From: Rhizobium leguminosarum
Lineage (GTDB): Bacteria > Pseudomonadota > Alphaproteobacteria > Rhizobiales > Rhizobiaceae
Assembly: GCF_001679785.1 (NCBI RefSeq)
Contig: NZ_CP016286.1
Location: 1,426,001-1,490,000 of the forward strand
Length of the DNA: 64,000 nucleotides
Direction of reading: 5' to 3'
Part shown: positions 45,187 through 54,611 of the stretch, piece after piece
Layout: every line of letters starts with the position of its first letter
Numbering within the stretch: the stretch's first letter is position 1
Translations under genes and position numbers: made by a program
Notes under the pieces: model-generated
What the model was told of the DNA's origin: nothing
Database searches by the model: none
What the model saw: only the letters and a program-made list of their open reading frames with translations

Positions 45187-46275
45187 CTATGAAGAGGTAT
45201 ATGCGCCATCGAGGATCTGCCGCGCCTCGGCCCGCGGCGCGGCGACGGAATGACGCTTGACGAGCGAGCATTCGAGCTTCGCAATGGGATAGCGCTTGCC
45301 GGGTGTACTTTCCGGGTTGAGATGTTCGATCGCCCATTGCCCCATGGCAAGATGTGGAAGGACCGAAGTCGTCAGTGGAGGGACGAGATGTCGTGAGATT
45401 TCTTCGTCGTCATAACCCACCACCGACATGTCCTGGGGAATGCGAAGCCCTGCGTCCTTGAGCGCTTCGTAGCACCCGATGGCAGTGCGGTCGTTCTGGC
45501 AGAAGATCGCGGTGGGCGGCTCTTTCAGAGCAAGCAGTTTCATCGTGGACGCATAGCCGGCACCGGCCGACCAGTCGCCTTCAATGACCAATTCAGGATC
45601 GAAGGGGATATCGGCGGTCGCCAGCGCGCGGCGATATCCCGTCAGCCGGTCCTGCGCCGCCTGCATCCAGATTTCGCCGGTGATCGTCGCGATCCGATGG
45701 TGTCCGTGCGTGATCAGATGCCGGGTGGAGCTCTGCCCGCCTGCGATTTCGCTTGGTACCACGGCGGGAAAGGCATGGTCCGCCGTATAACAGTTCAGCA
45801 GCACCGTCGGGATGCTGAGCTTGCTGACATAGGATGGAAGCTCCACCTGGCGGGTATAGATCGTCATATATATGAGCGCCGATATGCCTCCGTTCGTCAA
45901 CGCCTCGATTGCTTTCGGCTCCATGACGGGGTCACTGAGCGTCTGGGTTACCAGAAGGACATTGCCGGCGCTCCAGGAGGCTTGCCGCGCGCCTTCGATC
46001 GCAACGATCGCTTCCGGGCTGGTGGCGAGTTGATCCACGGCGAAACCGATGACGTTGTCCAGTCCCGAATAAGAGGCCTTCGTCGTATAGGTCTTCTCCA
46101 TGTAACCGAGCGCGCGCGCCGCCTCCAATACGCGATCGCGCGTCTGCTGTGAGATGCGGGTGCCGGGTGTGTCGTTGAGGACGAAGGAGACGGCCGCCTG
46201 CGAGCAGCCAGCCGCCGCGGCAATGTCCATCATCGTCACGCGCACAGGCTTATTTTGGGTCTTGGGTTTTCGCAT
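45187..46275 (-). CDS. LacI-family transcriptional regulator of the CUT2 operon
   Basis: A 362-aa repressor starting MRKPKTQNKPVRVTMMDIAA. The HTH is VTMMDIAAAAGCSQAAVSFV, with hinge and PBP-like sugar domain (NVIGFAVDQLATSPEAIVAI, AIFCQNDRTAIGCYEAL, DMSVVGYDDEEISRHLV). It is divergent from the CUT2 binding-protein gene, with a 348-base spacer that holds an operator-like palindrome at 46355. It likely senses the sugar carried by that transporter. Confidence 0.93.
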   Translation of the reverse strand: MRKPKTQNKPVRVTMMDIAAAAGCSQAAVSFVLNDTPGTRISQQTRDRVLEAARALGYMEKTYTTKASYSGLDNVIGFAVDQLATSPEAIVAIEGARQASWSAGNVLLVTQTLSDPVMEPKAIEALTNGGISALIYMTIYTRQVELPSYVSKLSIPTVLLNCYTADHAFPAVVPSEIAGGQSSTRHLITHGHHRIATITGEIWMQAAQDRLTGYRRALATADIPFDPELVIEGDWSAGAGYASTMKLLALKEPPTAIFCQNDRTAIGCYEALKDAGLRIPQDMSVVGYDDEEISRHLVPPLTTSVLPHLAMGQWAIEHLNPESTPGKRYPIAKLECSLVKRHSVAAPRAEARQILDGAYTSS

Positions 46276-46354
46276 TCGTGGAAACTGTCTCTGCTTGGGA
46301 TAACGGGTTAGGGCGATTGATCGTCGGCTTAGGTAATTAGTATTAGCATCTATC

Positions 46355-46381
46355 TGAAAGCGCTGGCAATTGCATGAATTG
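46355..46381. promoter_or_regulatory. Candidate LacI-family operators
   Basis: TGAAAGCGCTGGCA (46355-46368) is an imperfect LacI-type palindrome centred on CG; CAATT (46367-46371) and AATTG (46377-46381) form an overlapping second dyad. They lie about 80 bases upstream of the divergent LacI gene and 240 bases before the binding-protein gene. The rest of the spacer (46382-46620) is AT-rich promoter sequence with a GGGAGG ribosome site before 46624. Confidence 0.55.
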
Positions 46382-46623
46382 TTGCAACACTATCAGTTAT
46401 TGGCCAATACCAGTACAAAATAGCCATCCTAGCCACCGCGCGATGAAATGTTTTGATCTGCATTGATAATACTATTTACTAATTAAATTTCTTGTATACC
46501 GTCAGGGAACGATCGGAACCTATGCCACTCGTCGCTTTGCGACGGCCCTAGGAGGGGGCGCGCATCCGGCCGGCCGTAAATCGGAAACGGGCCCGTGCAA
46601 CTGCGGCCCTCGGGAGGTATATT

Positions 46624-47586
46624 ATGAAACAGCTGAAACGCAATGCAGCCTTGTTCTTTGCCGGGTTGATGCTGAGCGCGGCGCCGATGGCCGTATCGCA
46701 TGCTGCCGACAAGCCGACACTCGCATTTGTCGTCAACGGCGCATCCGACTTCTGGAAAGCCGCAGAGGCGGGTGTGAAGAAGGCGCAGGGCGAGATGCCA
46801 GACTACCAGATGGAGCTGAAGTACCCTGAGCAGGCATCCGTCGCCGTTCAGCAGCGGCTTATGGAAGATTTGGTCAGTGCCGGCGTCAAGGGGATCATGG
46901 TTTCCGCAGTCGATCCCAAGACCCAGACGGACGGCTTGAACAAGATCGGCTCGCAGACTGCTCTCTTCACCACAGATAGCGACGCGCCGCAGACCAACCG
47001 CGTCGCCTATATCGGCTCATCGAATATCGACGCCGGCATGCAGGCCGCCGAAATCGCCAAGAAAGCGATGCCGGACGGCGGCAAATGCATCGGCTTCGTC
47101 GGCCTGCTCGGCGCCGACAATGCCAAGGAACGCATCCAGGGCATGAAGGACGGCCTGAAGGGCACGAAGATCGAGCTGACAGATGTACGAGGCGACGATA
47201 TCGACCAGACGCGCGCAAAGAAGAACGTCGAGGACGCGCTGGTGGCCAGCCCCGACGTCACCTGCATGGTCGGCTTCTACTCCTACAATACGCCGCGCAT
47301 CTATGAGGCGCTGCGCGACGCCGGCAAACTCGGCCAGATCACCGTCGTCGGCTTTGATGACGATCCGATCACGCTCGGCGGCGTCAAGGAAGGCACGGTA
47401 GCAGCGACCGTCGTGCAACAGCCGTTCGAATGGGCCCATCAAGGCATGAAGCTGATGGCTGCCTACCTCAAGGGCGACAAATCCGGCGTCCCCAGCAACG
47501 GCTTGATCATCATCCCGACGGTAATCATCGGCAAGGATGACGTTGACAAATATGCCGCCAGCCTGAAGGCCATGTCTGGAAAATAA
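46624..47586 (+). CDS. Sugar-binding protein of a CUT2 ABC transporter
   Basis: A 320-aa periplasmic binding protein (RbsB-like). Signal peptide MKQLKRNAALFFAGLMLSAA, cleavage near SHAA-DKP. Fold motifs: TLAFVVNGASDFWKAAEAGV, GIMVSAVDPKTQ, VAYIGSSNIDAGMQAAEI, and GQITVVGFDDDPITLGGVK. Strong GGGAGG upstream. A stem-loop between it and the ATPase gene may set high binding-protein expression. Sugar not assignable from sequence. Confidence 0.94.
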   Translation: MKQLKRNAALFFAGLMLSAAPMAVSHAADKPTLAFVVNGASDFWKAAEAGVKKAQGEMPDYQMELKYPEQASVAVQQRLMEDLVSAGVKGIMVSAVDPKTQTDGLNKIGSQTALFTTDSDAPQTNRVAYIGSSNIDAGMQAAEIAKKAMPDGGKCIGFVGLLGADNAKERIQGMKDGLKGTKIELTDVRGDDIDQTRAKKNVEDALVASPDVTCMVGFYSYNTPRIYEALRDAGKLGQITVVGFDDDPITLGGVKEGTVAATVVQQPFEWAHQGMKLMAAYLKGDKSGVPSNGLIIIPTVIIGKDDVDKYAASLKAMSGK

Positions 47587-47592
47587 CCCTCC

Positions 47593-47624
47593 TTCGCGGC
47601 GGGGGCAGTTGCCGCCGCCGCGAA
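47593..47624 (+). terminator. Intra-operon stem-loop after the binding-protein gene
   Basis: TTCGCGGCGG (47593-47602) pairs with CCGCCGCGAA (47615-47624), loop of 12. No T-run follows. Such hairpins after the binding-protein gene commonly stabilise or partly terminate the message so that binding protein exceeds membrane components. Confidence 0.7.
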
Positions 47625-47666
47625 AGACGTTGTCATGCCGACAGTATTGGCAGCCATGGACAGGCG

Positions 47667-49208
47667 ATGAACCACAGCTCCGACATCCCGTCACCGAACG
47701 CGCTTGCAACGCCATTCCTTTCGCTTTCCGGCGTTGGCAAGACCTATCCGGGCGTCGTTGCGCTTGAGGGCCTGTCGATCGACATCATACCGGGTGAGGT
47801 CATCGGCCTTGTCGGCGAGAACGGGGCTGGAAAATCGACGTTGATGAAGATTCTCGGCGGCGTGATCGCACCCGACCGAGGCACGATTCTGCTCGACGGC
47901 GCAGAGCTTCGTTTCCTCACTGTGGAATCGAGCATCGCATCCGGCATCGCCTTCGTACACCAGGAACTCAATCTCTTTGAGAATCTTGACGTTGCTGCCA
48001 ATATCTTCCTGGGCCGCGAGCCGCTGAAGGCCGGACCTCTCAAGCTCGTCGATCGCAATCGGCTGCGAGACATGGTGAAGCCGCTCTTGAAGCGGGTAGG
48101 GGCTCATTTTTCCGCCGACATACCCGTGGCATCGCTTTCCCTTGCCGAGCAGCAGATGGTGGAAATCGCCAAGGCGCTGTCCATCAACGCCAGGCTCGTC
48201 ATCTTTGACGAACCCACGTCCAGCCTGCCGCTGGCGGAAACCGAGCGTCTCCTGAGCATTATCAAATCGCTGAAAGCCGATGGCATCAGTGTGGTTTTCA
48301 TCTCGCATCGCCTCCACGAGGTTGAGCGCGTCGCGGACCGGGTCGTAGTCCTGCGCGACGGCACGCTTGTGGGTACGCTTGCCAAGAAAGACATCGGTCA
48401 CGACCAGATGGTCAAGCTGATGATCGGCCGGGTGCTTGCGGCCCGGACCGCAAAACCGCAGCGCTCGCCCGGCGCAGTTGCGCTGAAGGCAAGCGGCGTG
48501 CGCACCGAGGCGTATCCCGGTCGCCCCGTTGATCTGGAAATCCGGTATGGAGAAATCATGGGGCTTGCAGGTCTCGTTGGGTCGGGCCGCACCGAGCTTG
48601 CAAAAGTACTCTTCGGCATCGACCGGAGCTACGGCGGAGCCATTCTGCAGGACGGGCGGCAAATTACGATCAAGTCTGCCCGGGACGCCGTCGCTCGTGG
48701 CATTTTCCTGGTCCCGGAGGATCGCAAGCGCAACGGCATTCTTCTTGATCTCCCGATCGCCCAGAACATAAGCCTTGCCGACCTTCCCCGGCTCTCCAGC
48801 CGCTTCATGCTTTCTGCCGAGCGGGAGAGGGAGGCGGCCGAAAAGCAGCGCGTTCGCCTCGGTATCAAGGCGCCCTCCGTTACGACACGAACCGGCACTC
48901 TGTCCGGCGGCAACCAGCAGAAGGTGGTGCTTGCCAAATGGTTGTCGATGAGCCCGAGGGTGATGATTTTCGACGAGCCGACGCGCGGCATTGATATCGG
49001 CGCGAAGAACGAGATCTACGGCCTGATGCGAGCGCTTGCCGATGCCGGAGTGGCGATCCTAATGATTTCCAGCGACATGGAAGAGGTGATCGGCGTTTCT
49101 GACCGCATCGCCGTCATGCACGAAGGCCAGATCGCCGGCATACTGGAAGAGGACGAAATCAGCCAGGAAAGCGTCCTTTTGCTTGCTGTCGGCAAACGGG
49201 TAAAATAG
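47667..49208 (+). CDS. CUT2 ABC transporter ATP-binding protein (RbsA/MglA type)
   Basis: A 513-aa ATPase with two nucleotide-binding domains. The first has GENGAGKSTLMKILGG, VHQELNLFENLDV, VASLSLAEQQMVEIAKAL and VIFDEPTSSL. The second has a degenerate GLVGSGRTELAKVLFG P-loop, as usual for this family, with TLSGGNQQKVVLAKWLSM and VMIFDEPTRGIDIGAK. The start is MNHSSDIPSPNA (47667), following the 5' hairpin. Energises the importer with the next gene. Confidence 0.95.
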   Translation: MNHSSDIPSPNALATPFLSLSGVGKTYPGVVALEGLSIDIIPGEVIGLVGENGAGKSTLMKILGGVIAPDRGTILLDGAELRFLTVESSIASGIAFVHQELNLFENLDVAANIFLGREPLKAGPLKLVDRNRLRDMVKPLLKRVGAHFSADIPVASLSLAEQQMVEIAKALSINARLVIFDEPTSSLPLAETERLLSIIKSLKADGISVVFISHRLHEVERVADRVVVLRDGTLVGTLAKKDIGHDQMVKLMIGRVLAARTAKPQRSPGAVALKASGVRTEAYPGRPVDLEIRYGEIMGLAGLVGSGRTELAKVLFGIDRSYGGAILQDGRQITIKSARDAVARGIFLVPEDRKRNGILLDLPIAQNISLADLPRLSSRFMLSAEREREAAEKQRVRLGIKAPSVTTRTGTLSGGNQQKVVLAKWLSMSPRVMIFDEPTRGIDIGAKNEIYGLMRALADAGVAILMISSDMEEVIGVSDRIAVMHEGQIAGILEEDEISQESVLLLAVGKRVK

Positions 49209-49249
49209 CGGCTGCGGCTAATATAGTAAGTATCGGGGATGGATCTCGA

Positions 49250-50275
49250 ATGATCAAAAAAGATCTCGGACTGCTGCTTTTGATCGTCGTCGTCGGCATC
49301 GTCGTCGCCATCATCAATCCGCGCTTCCTGCTGCCGATCAACCTGGCCAACACCGCCAACCTGATCGGCCTGTTCGGTATCCTGTCGATCGGCCAGGCCT
49401 TTGTCATCATTACAGGCGGTATCGAGCTTTCCGTCGGCTCGCTGGTGGCGCTTCTTGGCGTGCTGTTCGTCGATTTCATCGCGGTCCAGGACATGTCATG
49501 GATGCTGGCGCTGCCGCTCATCCTCGCGCTCGGCGCGGTCATAGGCGCCGTCCACGGTTGGCTGATCACCCGGCTCAACCTGCAGCCCTTCGTCGTCACC
49601 CTCTGCGGCCTCCTGATTTATCGTGGGGCAGCGCGCTTCTATACGGCTGACGGAACCGCGGGTTTTGCTTTCGGCCAGAATTTTCCCGACCTCGAATTCC
49701 TGACCGCCGGACGGTTTTACGGCGTTCCCAACACTTTCATCGCCCTCGTCATCATTGCCGTGGTCATGTGGATCATGCTGCATCGCTCTGTTTTCGGGCG
49801 TTATCTTTACGCGATCGGGAAGAACGAGGAGGCGGCCCGCTATTCCGGTATCCGTACCGGCCGCATGGTCATGTCGGCCTATGTCATCTGCGGGCTGCTG
49901 ACGGCGCTTTCGGCGATTTATTTCGCCATGTACACGCGCTCGATCTCGCCGGCGAGCCATGGTCAGTTCTACGAACTCTACGCAATTGCTGCTGCCGTAC
50001 TTGGCGGTTTTTCGCTCCGCGGCGGCGAGGGATCGATCGTCGGCGTCGTGCTGGGCACGGTCCTGCTCCAGGAGTTGCAGAATCTCGTGAATCTCCTTGG
50101 TATCCCTTCGTCGTTGAATTTCGCTGTCATGGGTGGCGTGATCCTCATCGGCGTCCTGATCGACCAACAATGGCACGCGATCCGCGCAAAGCGCCGCATT
50201 GTCTCGGCCGCCCGGCAGACCGAAACCCGTCTTTCGAACGAAGGCAGTTTGCCAGTGGTTGCCAATCAGGACTAG
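49250..50275 (+). CDS. CUT2 ABC transporter permease (RbsC type)
   Basis: A 341-aa permease, starting MIKKDLGLLLLIVVVGIVVA, with 8-10 hydrophobic segments and the family motif LSVGSLVALLGVLFVDF. It forms a homodimer with the RbsA-type ATPase. It is the last gene; downstream are a tandem (AGATC) repeat and an IS, so catabolic genes for the sugar, if once present, are absent here. Confidence 0.94.
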   Translation: MIKKDLGLLLLIVVVGIVVAIINPRFLLPINLANTANLIGLFGILSIGQAFVIITGGIELSVGSLVALLGVLFVDFIAVQDMSWMLALPLILALGAVIGAVHGWLITRLNLQPFVVTLCGLLIYRGAARFYTADGTAGFAFGQNFPDLEFLTAGRFYGVPNTFIALVIIAVVMWIMLHRSVFGRYLYAIGKNEEAARYSGIRTGRMVMSAYVICGLLTALSAIYFAMYTRSISPASHGQFYELYAIAAAVLGGFSLRGGEGSIVGVVLGTVLLQELQNLVNLLGIPSSLNFAVMGGVILIGVLIDQQWHAIRAKRRIVSAARQTETRLSNEGSLPVVANQD

Positions 50276-50325
50276 GTCAATGGATGTGTCGTGACCTTGC
50301 CCCCGTTGAGATAAACCGTTTTGCA

Positions 50326-50350
50326 AGATCAGATCAGATCAGATCAGATC
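50326..50350. repeat. Five tandem AGATC repeats
   Basis: Five perfect copies of AGATC, 25 bases, immediately before the truncated IS remnant at 50351. May mark a deletion or insertion junction or slipped replication. Confidence 0.9.
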
Positions 50351-50817
50351 GGGGCGGGTGAGGGTACCGATCCATCGATCTGAACCAGTTCCCCGAAACA
50401 GTCGCGCCGGCCACGTGGCTGGAAAACCCGCTGCTTGCGCTCTCGACGCGAGACCCAGATGCCGGCCTCGGTCATCCATTGCCGCAGCGTCTCCTTGGCG
50501 ACCGAGATCTGATGCAGTTCGATCAGCTTCTCGCGCGCCAGCGTCGGACCGAAATCCAGATAGCGCTCGCGGATGAGATCCAGCGCCGCATTGCGAAACT
50601 CCGCGCTGTGGCGCCGATTGCTCGGTCTCGATCGCTTCTTCGAAACCAGGCCGGCTGGACCATTCAGGTCATAAGCCTGCAGCAGCCTGTGGACCTGACT
50701 TCGGCTGAGCCCAAGCAGTTCTGCGGCCTGGACGACGCTCAGGCGCTGAGCGCGGATCTTCTGGACGACTTCGAGGCGATGCAACTCTTTCTGCGACATG
50801 GTGATCATAAAGGACAT
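50344..50817 (-). pseudogene. Truncated transposase, ISNCY/IS1202-like
   Basis: 157 codons that match the first 149 residues of the complete transposase at 51130-52557 with a few substitutions (Q for D in the KIRAQRL region, L for D). It diverges after ELVQIDG into SVPSPAPI. The downstream two-thirds, with the DDE core, is missing. Its upstream (right) end is intact and is shared with the full copy to ACAGACA at 50963. Not functional as transposase. Confidence 0.9.
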
Positions 50818-50963
50818 GACGACTCCGACCGCTCATGGTCTCGACCAGGCTAAAGGTCGTCATCCTTGCTCCCGACGTTGACATTGACCAGCGCGTCGAG
50901 AGGCGAGACTGTCGCATCTCTAACTGGCCCAACTGTCGCATTACTAAATAGCCGCTACAGACA
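50351..50963 (-). mobile_element. IS remnant (left part lost)
   Basis: The 5' (right) part of the IS at 50965-52703: transposase N-terminal region plus upstream end, ending ACAGACA. The left end of the copy starts with GGGGCGGGTGAGG (50351-50363), which also occurs at 51069-51081 in the full copy, then jumps to sequence equal to 52108 on. So roughly 1 kb internal to the IS is lost, and the outer left end is also missing. Confidence 0.75.
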
Positions 50964-50964
50964 T

Positions 50965-52703
50965 TGTCAAAGCTGATTAGATGCGCGACGCTGTCAGCCG
51001 GTTAGAAACGCGACACTTGCGCTTCGGATTAGCCGCCGATCCGACCGGCTGGACCGGGTTGCAAGGGAGGAGCGGGGGCGGGTGAGGAACACCCTTCGGC
51101 TTTAGCTTTGAGACTATGAGTGCAGGCGATCATTCCGCGGCCTCCATGCGCGCCAGCGCCTTCTGCCTTTTTGCGATGACCTCCGGATCATTCATGAAGT
51201 CCGTCCGCCGGCCAGGCTTGCGGCCACGCTTCTGATAACCATTGCCCTGGCTGCCATCGGGAATACCGAACATATGATCCGTCTGGCCGGTGCGGCGAGG
51301 GCCGCTCTTACTGCGCTGCTGTTCCCGCCCAGCCTGCAGCTCGGCGACGACGGAAAGCATGTCGTCGAGACGCTTGTTCTCGACAACCTCTGCCCGGTGG
51401 ACCGACCGCAATGTATCGAAGGTTCTGTAGGGCAGGGTGAAGCTCTCGTGCATGATCTCGAGGCGGCCGTCCGGGTAGTCGCAGACAACGACCTTCTTTC
51501 CCGCCAGCCCTCTGGCCCGCTCCGTCGGATCGAGAATGAACAAGACCTTGTCGTAACGGAGCGTCAGGGACTGCGACAGTGTGCGGACTTCCTTGCGGCA
51601 CATGGCGCCATCGAGATTCTCATGCGCGGCAAGCGGCCGGTGCATGTCCTTCGGATTGCGTGGCGGTTTGCCAAAACGGGAATTGAAATCCGCAATGAAT
51701 TCTGATGCATAGCCGTTGGCCGCCTCGATCGTATCGATGCCGCGAAGCCGCATCTCCTTGACCAGCCGGTCCTGCAGCGTCTGGTTGGCGCGTTCCACAC
51801 GGCCCTTTGCCTGCGGAGTATTGGCGCAGATGATGTCGATGTTCAGCTCATAAAGCGCACGACCAAACTGCGTCAGGCCGCTCGTGCGGTCTTTCTCCGA
51901 CGCATGGGTCGAACGAAAGACACCATGCTTGTCGCTGTAGAAGGCCAGAGGTTTACCCCATTGCTGCAGATAAGCCTTTGTCGCATGCAGGTAGTCGAAC
52001 GTGTTCTCTGACCCAGCGAACCGCAGATGCAGCAACTTGCCGGTGGCGTCATCGATATAGACAAGCAGGGCGCATTTGGGACCACGGTTCTCAAACCACC
52101 AGTGATGCGATCCATCGATCTGCACGAGTTCGCCGAAACAGTCGCGCCGGCCGCGCGGCTGGAAAACCCGCTGCTTACGCTCACGCCGCGAGATCCAGAT
52201 GCCGGCCTCGGTCATCCATTGCCGCAGCGTCTCCTTGGCGACCGAGATCTGATGCAGTTCCATCAGCTTCTCGCGCGCCAGCGTCGGACCGAAATCCAGA
52301 TAGCGCTCCCGGATCAGATCCAGCGCCGCATTGCGAAACTCCTCGCTGTGGCGCCGGTTGCTCGGCTGTGATCGCTTCTTGGAAACAAGGCCGGCTGGAC
52401 CATTCCGGTCATAAGCCTGCAGCAGCCGATGGACCTGACTTCGACTGAGGTCGAGCAGTTCGGCGGCCTGGACGACGCTCAGGCGCTCGTCACGAATCTT
52501 CTGGATAACTTCGAGGCGATGCAATTCTTTCTGCGACATGGTGATCATAAAGGACATGACGACTCCGACCGCTCATGGTCTCGACCAGGCTGAAGATCGT
52601 CATCCTTGCTCCCGACGTTGGCATTGACCAGTGCGTAGAGAGGCGAGACTGTCGCATCTCTAACTGGCCCAACTGTCGCATTACTAAATAGCCGCTACAG
52701 ACA
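50965..52703 (-). mobile_element. Complete insertion sequence, ISNCY (IS1202-like)
   Basis: A 1739-bp element. Left end TGTCAAAGCTGATTAGATGC and right end (inverted) TGTCTGTAGCGGCTATTTAG share a TGTC...AGC start. Both ends carry two repeats of a TTAG-(N)-GCGAC motif inside. It encodes one 475-aa transposase. It abuts the remnant copy with one base (T) between, and the same T follows its right end. Boundaries are inferred from the two copies. Confidence 0.8.
51130..52557 (-). CDS. ISNCY/IS1202-like transposase (475 aa)
   Basis: A 475-aa DDE transposase. The N-terminus has two HTH segments: SVVQAAELLDLSRSQVHRLL and KLMELHQISVAKETLRQW. The rve core has VQIDGSHHWWFENRG (first Asp), LAFYSDKHGVF (second Asp), PQAKGRVERANQTLQDRLV (Glu). 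The C-terminus is basic. The start MSFMITMSQKELHRLEVIQK is identical in the truncated copy. It looks intact and could be active, also for the truncated neighbour. Confidence 0.93.
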   Translation of the reverse strand: MSFMITMSQKELHRLEVIQKIRDERLSVVQAAELLDLSRSQVHRLLQAYDRNGPAGLVSKKRSQPSNRRHSEEFRNAALDLIRERYLDFGPTLAREKLMELHQISVAKETLRQWMTEAGIWISRRERKQRVFQPRGRRDCFGELVQIDGSHHWWFENRGPKCALLVYIDDATGKLLHLRFAGSENTFDYLHATKAYLQQWGKPLAFYSDKHGVFRSTHASEKDRTSGLTQFGRALYELNIDIICANTPQAKGRVERANQTLQDRLVKEMRLRGIDTIEAANGYASEFIADFNSRFGKPPRNPKDMHRPLAAHENLDGAMCRKEVRTLSQSLTLRYDKVLFILDPTERARGLAGKKVVVCDYPDGRLEIMHESFTLPYRTFDTLRSVHRAEVVENKRLDDMLSVVAELQAGREQQRSKSGPRRTGQTDHMFGIPDGSQGNGYQKRGRKPGRRTDFMNDPEVIAKRQKALARMEAAE

Positions 52704-53246
52704 TGCATCGCATAAGATAGATTATGGAACTTGTGGATGCCGTTTGATTACAATGATGTAGAACCGGAGCAAAGACCGGATTATTAGGAACGAAAGACAC
52801 AAGTTCGGAACGTGCGTCCGGATTACGGTAAGCCGAGCAAAATTATTCCGTCTCCAATGTTCATAGGTTGTCTGCAGGCCAAGCAAAAGACAACGGCGAA
52901 TTTCCGCCACTCTCGGCCACACGACGTATATCTTCCGGTTGCCGGGCATGCGCGTAGACGAACCGATGCGAAAGCCGATGACAGAGAATATTCCGGATCG
53001 TGGTGGTCAGTCACGATTGGTTACGTCGCGAGACTGCGATCAGTGATAAGGCAGTTTGACCGACCCGCGGAGAGAATGGCCTTGAACTTTTCATCAGGAC
53101 GTTCGCCGAAGCAAAACCTTGGCTCAAAGACCCCGAACGATGTGAGAAGTCGACGGACCGCGCTCTCGCTTCGATCCCGACAATTCGGCCTTGCGCCGAT
53201 GGCGAACCCAATCAATCATCGATGAGACGCAGTCGCATCCCTAGCA
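52704..53246. other. Intergenic region, possible remnant at its right end
   Basis: 543 bases between the IS and the 154-aa gene. A 137-aa plus-strand frame has no ribosome site and no recognisable pattern. In another frame 53060-53263 is open for 67 codons (ELFIRTFAEAKPWLKDPERC), with a stop just inside the next gene, as expected of the tail of a truncated upstream operon partner. No start. I do not call a gene here. Confidence 0.45.
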
Positions 53247-53711
53247 ATGACATCCATGAATGAACTCTTTGCGGCAATCGCGCGACCTGGTGCGCTTGAG
53301 CGCATCAAGGAGCACGTCTCTTATCTCCAGGCCGTTAGCAGCGCTATCAAAGAATTCCGAACGTCGTTCGCGTTAGCCTTCGACGCCAATGCCGCTCTGC
53401 GGCGAAGCAGTCGGCGCCAGGTCGCTACAGAGCTTGATTCCGTACTCCACAGGCTTTCGATAACGCACCCAACACCCGATCCAGAGACGTTGTGGGATCA
53501 AAAATTCCGCAAAACGAAATGGAATAGTTGGGCGAGACTTCAGGCTGTCTCAAGTGGGCTCGAGATCATCGGCTCTATGGTACTGTCCGTTATCGACGAG
53601 CACGGGTCGGTGCCCCCTCTCCCATTGGTCGCTCAAGCTCGACTAACTGCGATCAAATTGATCACATCGACACTGTTATCGCTAATCGAGGATATGCAAG
53701 AGGCCAAATAG
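53247..53711 (+). CDS. Hypothetical helical protein (154 aa)
   Basis: A 154-residue, mostly helical protein (MTSMNELFAAIARPGALERI; VQARL-type C-terminus with SLIEDMQEAK). The codon pattern is plausible, though less GC-biased than the core genes. No signal, no membrane segment, no recognised domain. Flanked by IS sequence and an AlkB remnant, so it belongs to the accessory region. Confidence 0.5.
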   Translation: MTSMNELFAAIARPGALERIKEHVSYLQAVSSAIKEFRTSFALAFDANAALRRSSRRQVATELDSVLHRLSITHPTPDPETLWDQKFRKTKWNSWARLQAVSSGLEIIGSMVLSVIDEHGSVPPLPLVAQARLTAIKLITSTLLSLIEDMQEAK

Positions 53712-53822
53712 CAATCGACGATCCGGTGACCGCAGATGTAAGCGATAAAAGGAGCGGGACATCGAGAACTGTCTGAAGTCGACAATCCCCTGGATTGCTG
53801 GCTCGGGCCATCCAACGTCAAC

Positions 53823-54251
53823 CTAAGCCAACTCTCTAAAAGTCACGGAATATCGGAGGTTATCCACGGGCGGGATCGAGTGTTCCCATACCGTCCTGGC
53901 TGGGCCAGATAGCAGATAAACGGAGCCGGGCTCGGCCGTGAGTGAATAACGCTCCCACTTCGCACCGTGCCGAACCCGCAGGCGGAACGTGCAGGGTGAG
54001 AGCAGCGAGATCCCCACAACGCGTCCGAAGACAGCTTTGTCGCGGTGCCATACGATGGGAGCACCGGGCTCGTATTTAGTGACCAGCGCCTGCTTCAGAT
54101 CCGCTTGCGGCATGCCAGCGAAGTTCGCCGCTAGCTCCGTAGTGGAAGTTAGACACCAAGCTAGTTCTACGTGATGCATTCCAGTTTGCGGAACGCCAAG
54201 ACGTTCAGGTCGACGTCCGCTATTTGCCGTTGACGTGCCTAGATTTAACAC
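53823..54251 (-). pseudogene. AlkB-like 2OG-Fe(II) dioxygenase, truncated N-terminus
   Basis: The last ~85 residues match the AlkB core: KYEPGAPIVWHRDKAVFG (HxD), GISLLSPCTFRLRV, LLSGPARTVWEHSIPP (distal His) and LRYSVTFRE (RxxxxxR for 2-oxoglutarate). AlkB proteins normally have about 90 more residues before this, forming the nucleotide lid and first strands; here they are replaced by unrelated sequence from about 54165. The iron site is complete but the N-terminal lid is missing, so the product is probably non-functional. Confidence 0.75.
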
Positions 54252-54611
54252 TCACCATTTTGAGGACGTATCCGAGCAACGCATCTATGGGCAACTACGA
54301 CGTCCAAAACCGCAGACTTTTTCCTCGCGTCATGAGCATTAGCTCCGCCCACATTTCCGAACGGACGGCTCGATTAGTTGCGCCACCGGTTTGCGCTAGA
54401 ATCCAATTATTTGCTATTTTTCCCGCGATAGCTCTGCGTCTCGGGGTCTCCGACCCCTATCCGTCCTCGTTCTTAATGAAAATCGCCGTGCTGTTTTCTA
54501 AATTGGCAGCAAGCGTTGCCATTCGTGCAAAATTCTATTGAACGCGTTGAGCTGGCGAAGACACCTGCCTACGTCGCCTCCTTAGTTCCGTATGCGCGGC
54601 GACAAACAAGG
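54252..54611. other. Intergenic region without a gene
   Basis: 360 bases between the AlkB remnant and the left end of the second IS. A 105-codon frame (54224-54541) begins inside the AlkB remnant and lacks a ribosome site and any pattern. Nothing else is supported. Confidence 0.6.

Noticed and set aside
52812..53225. 137-aa plus frame right of the IS
   Set aside because: No ribosome site or conserved pattern; a short alternative frame near 53060-53263 looks more protein-like but has no start.
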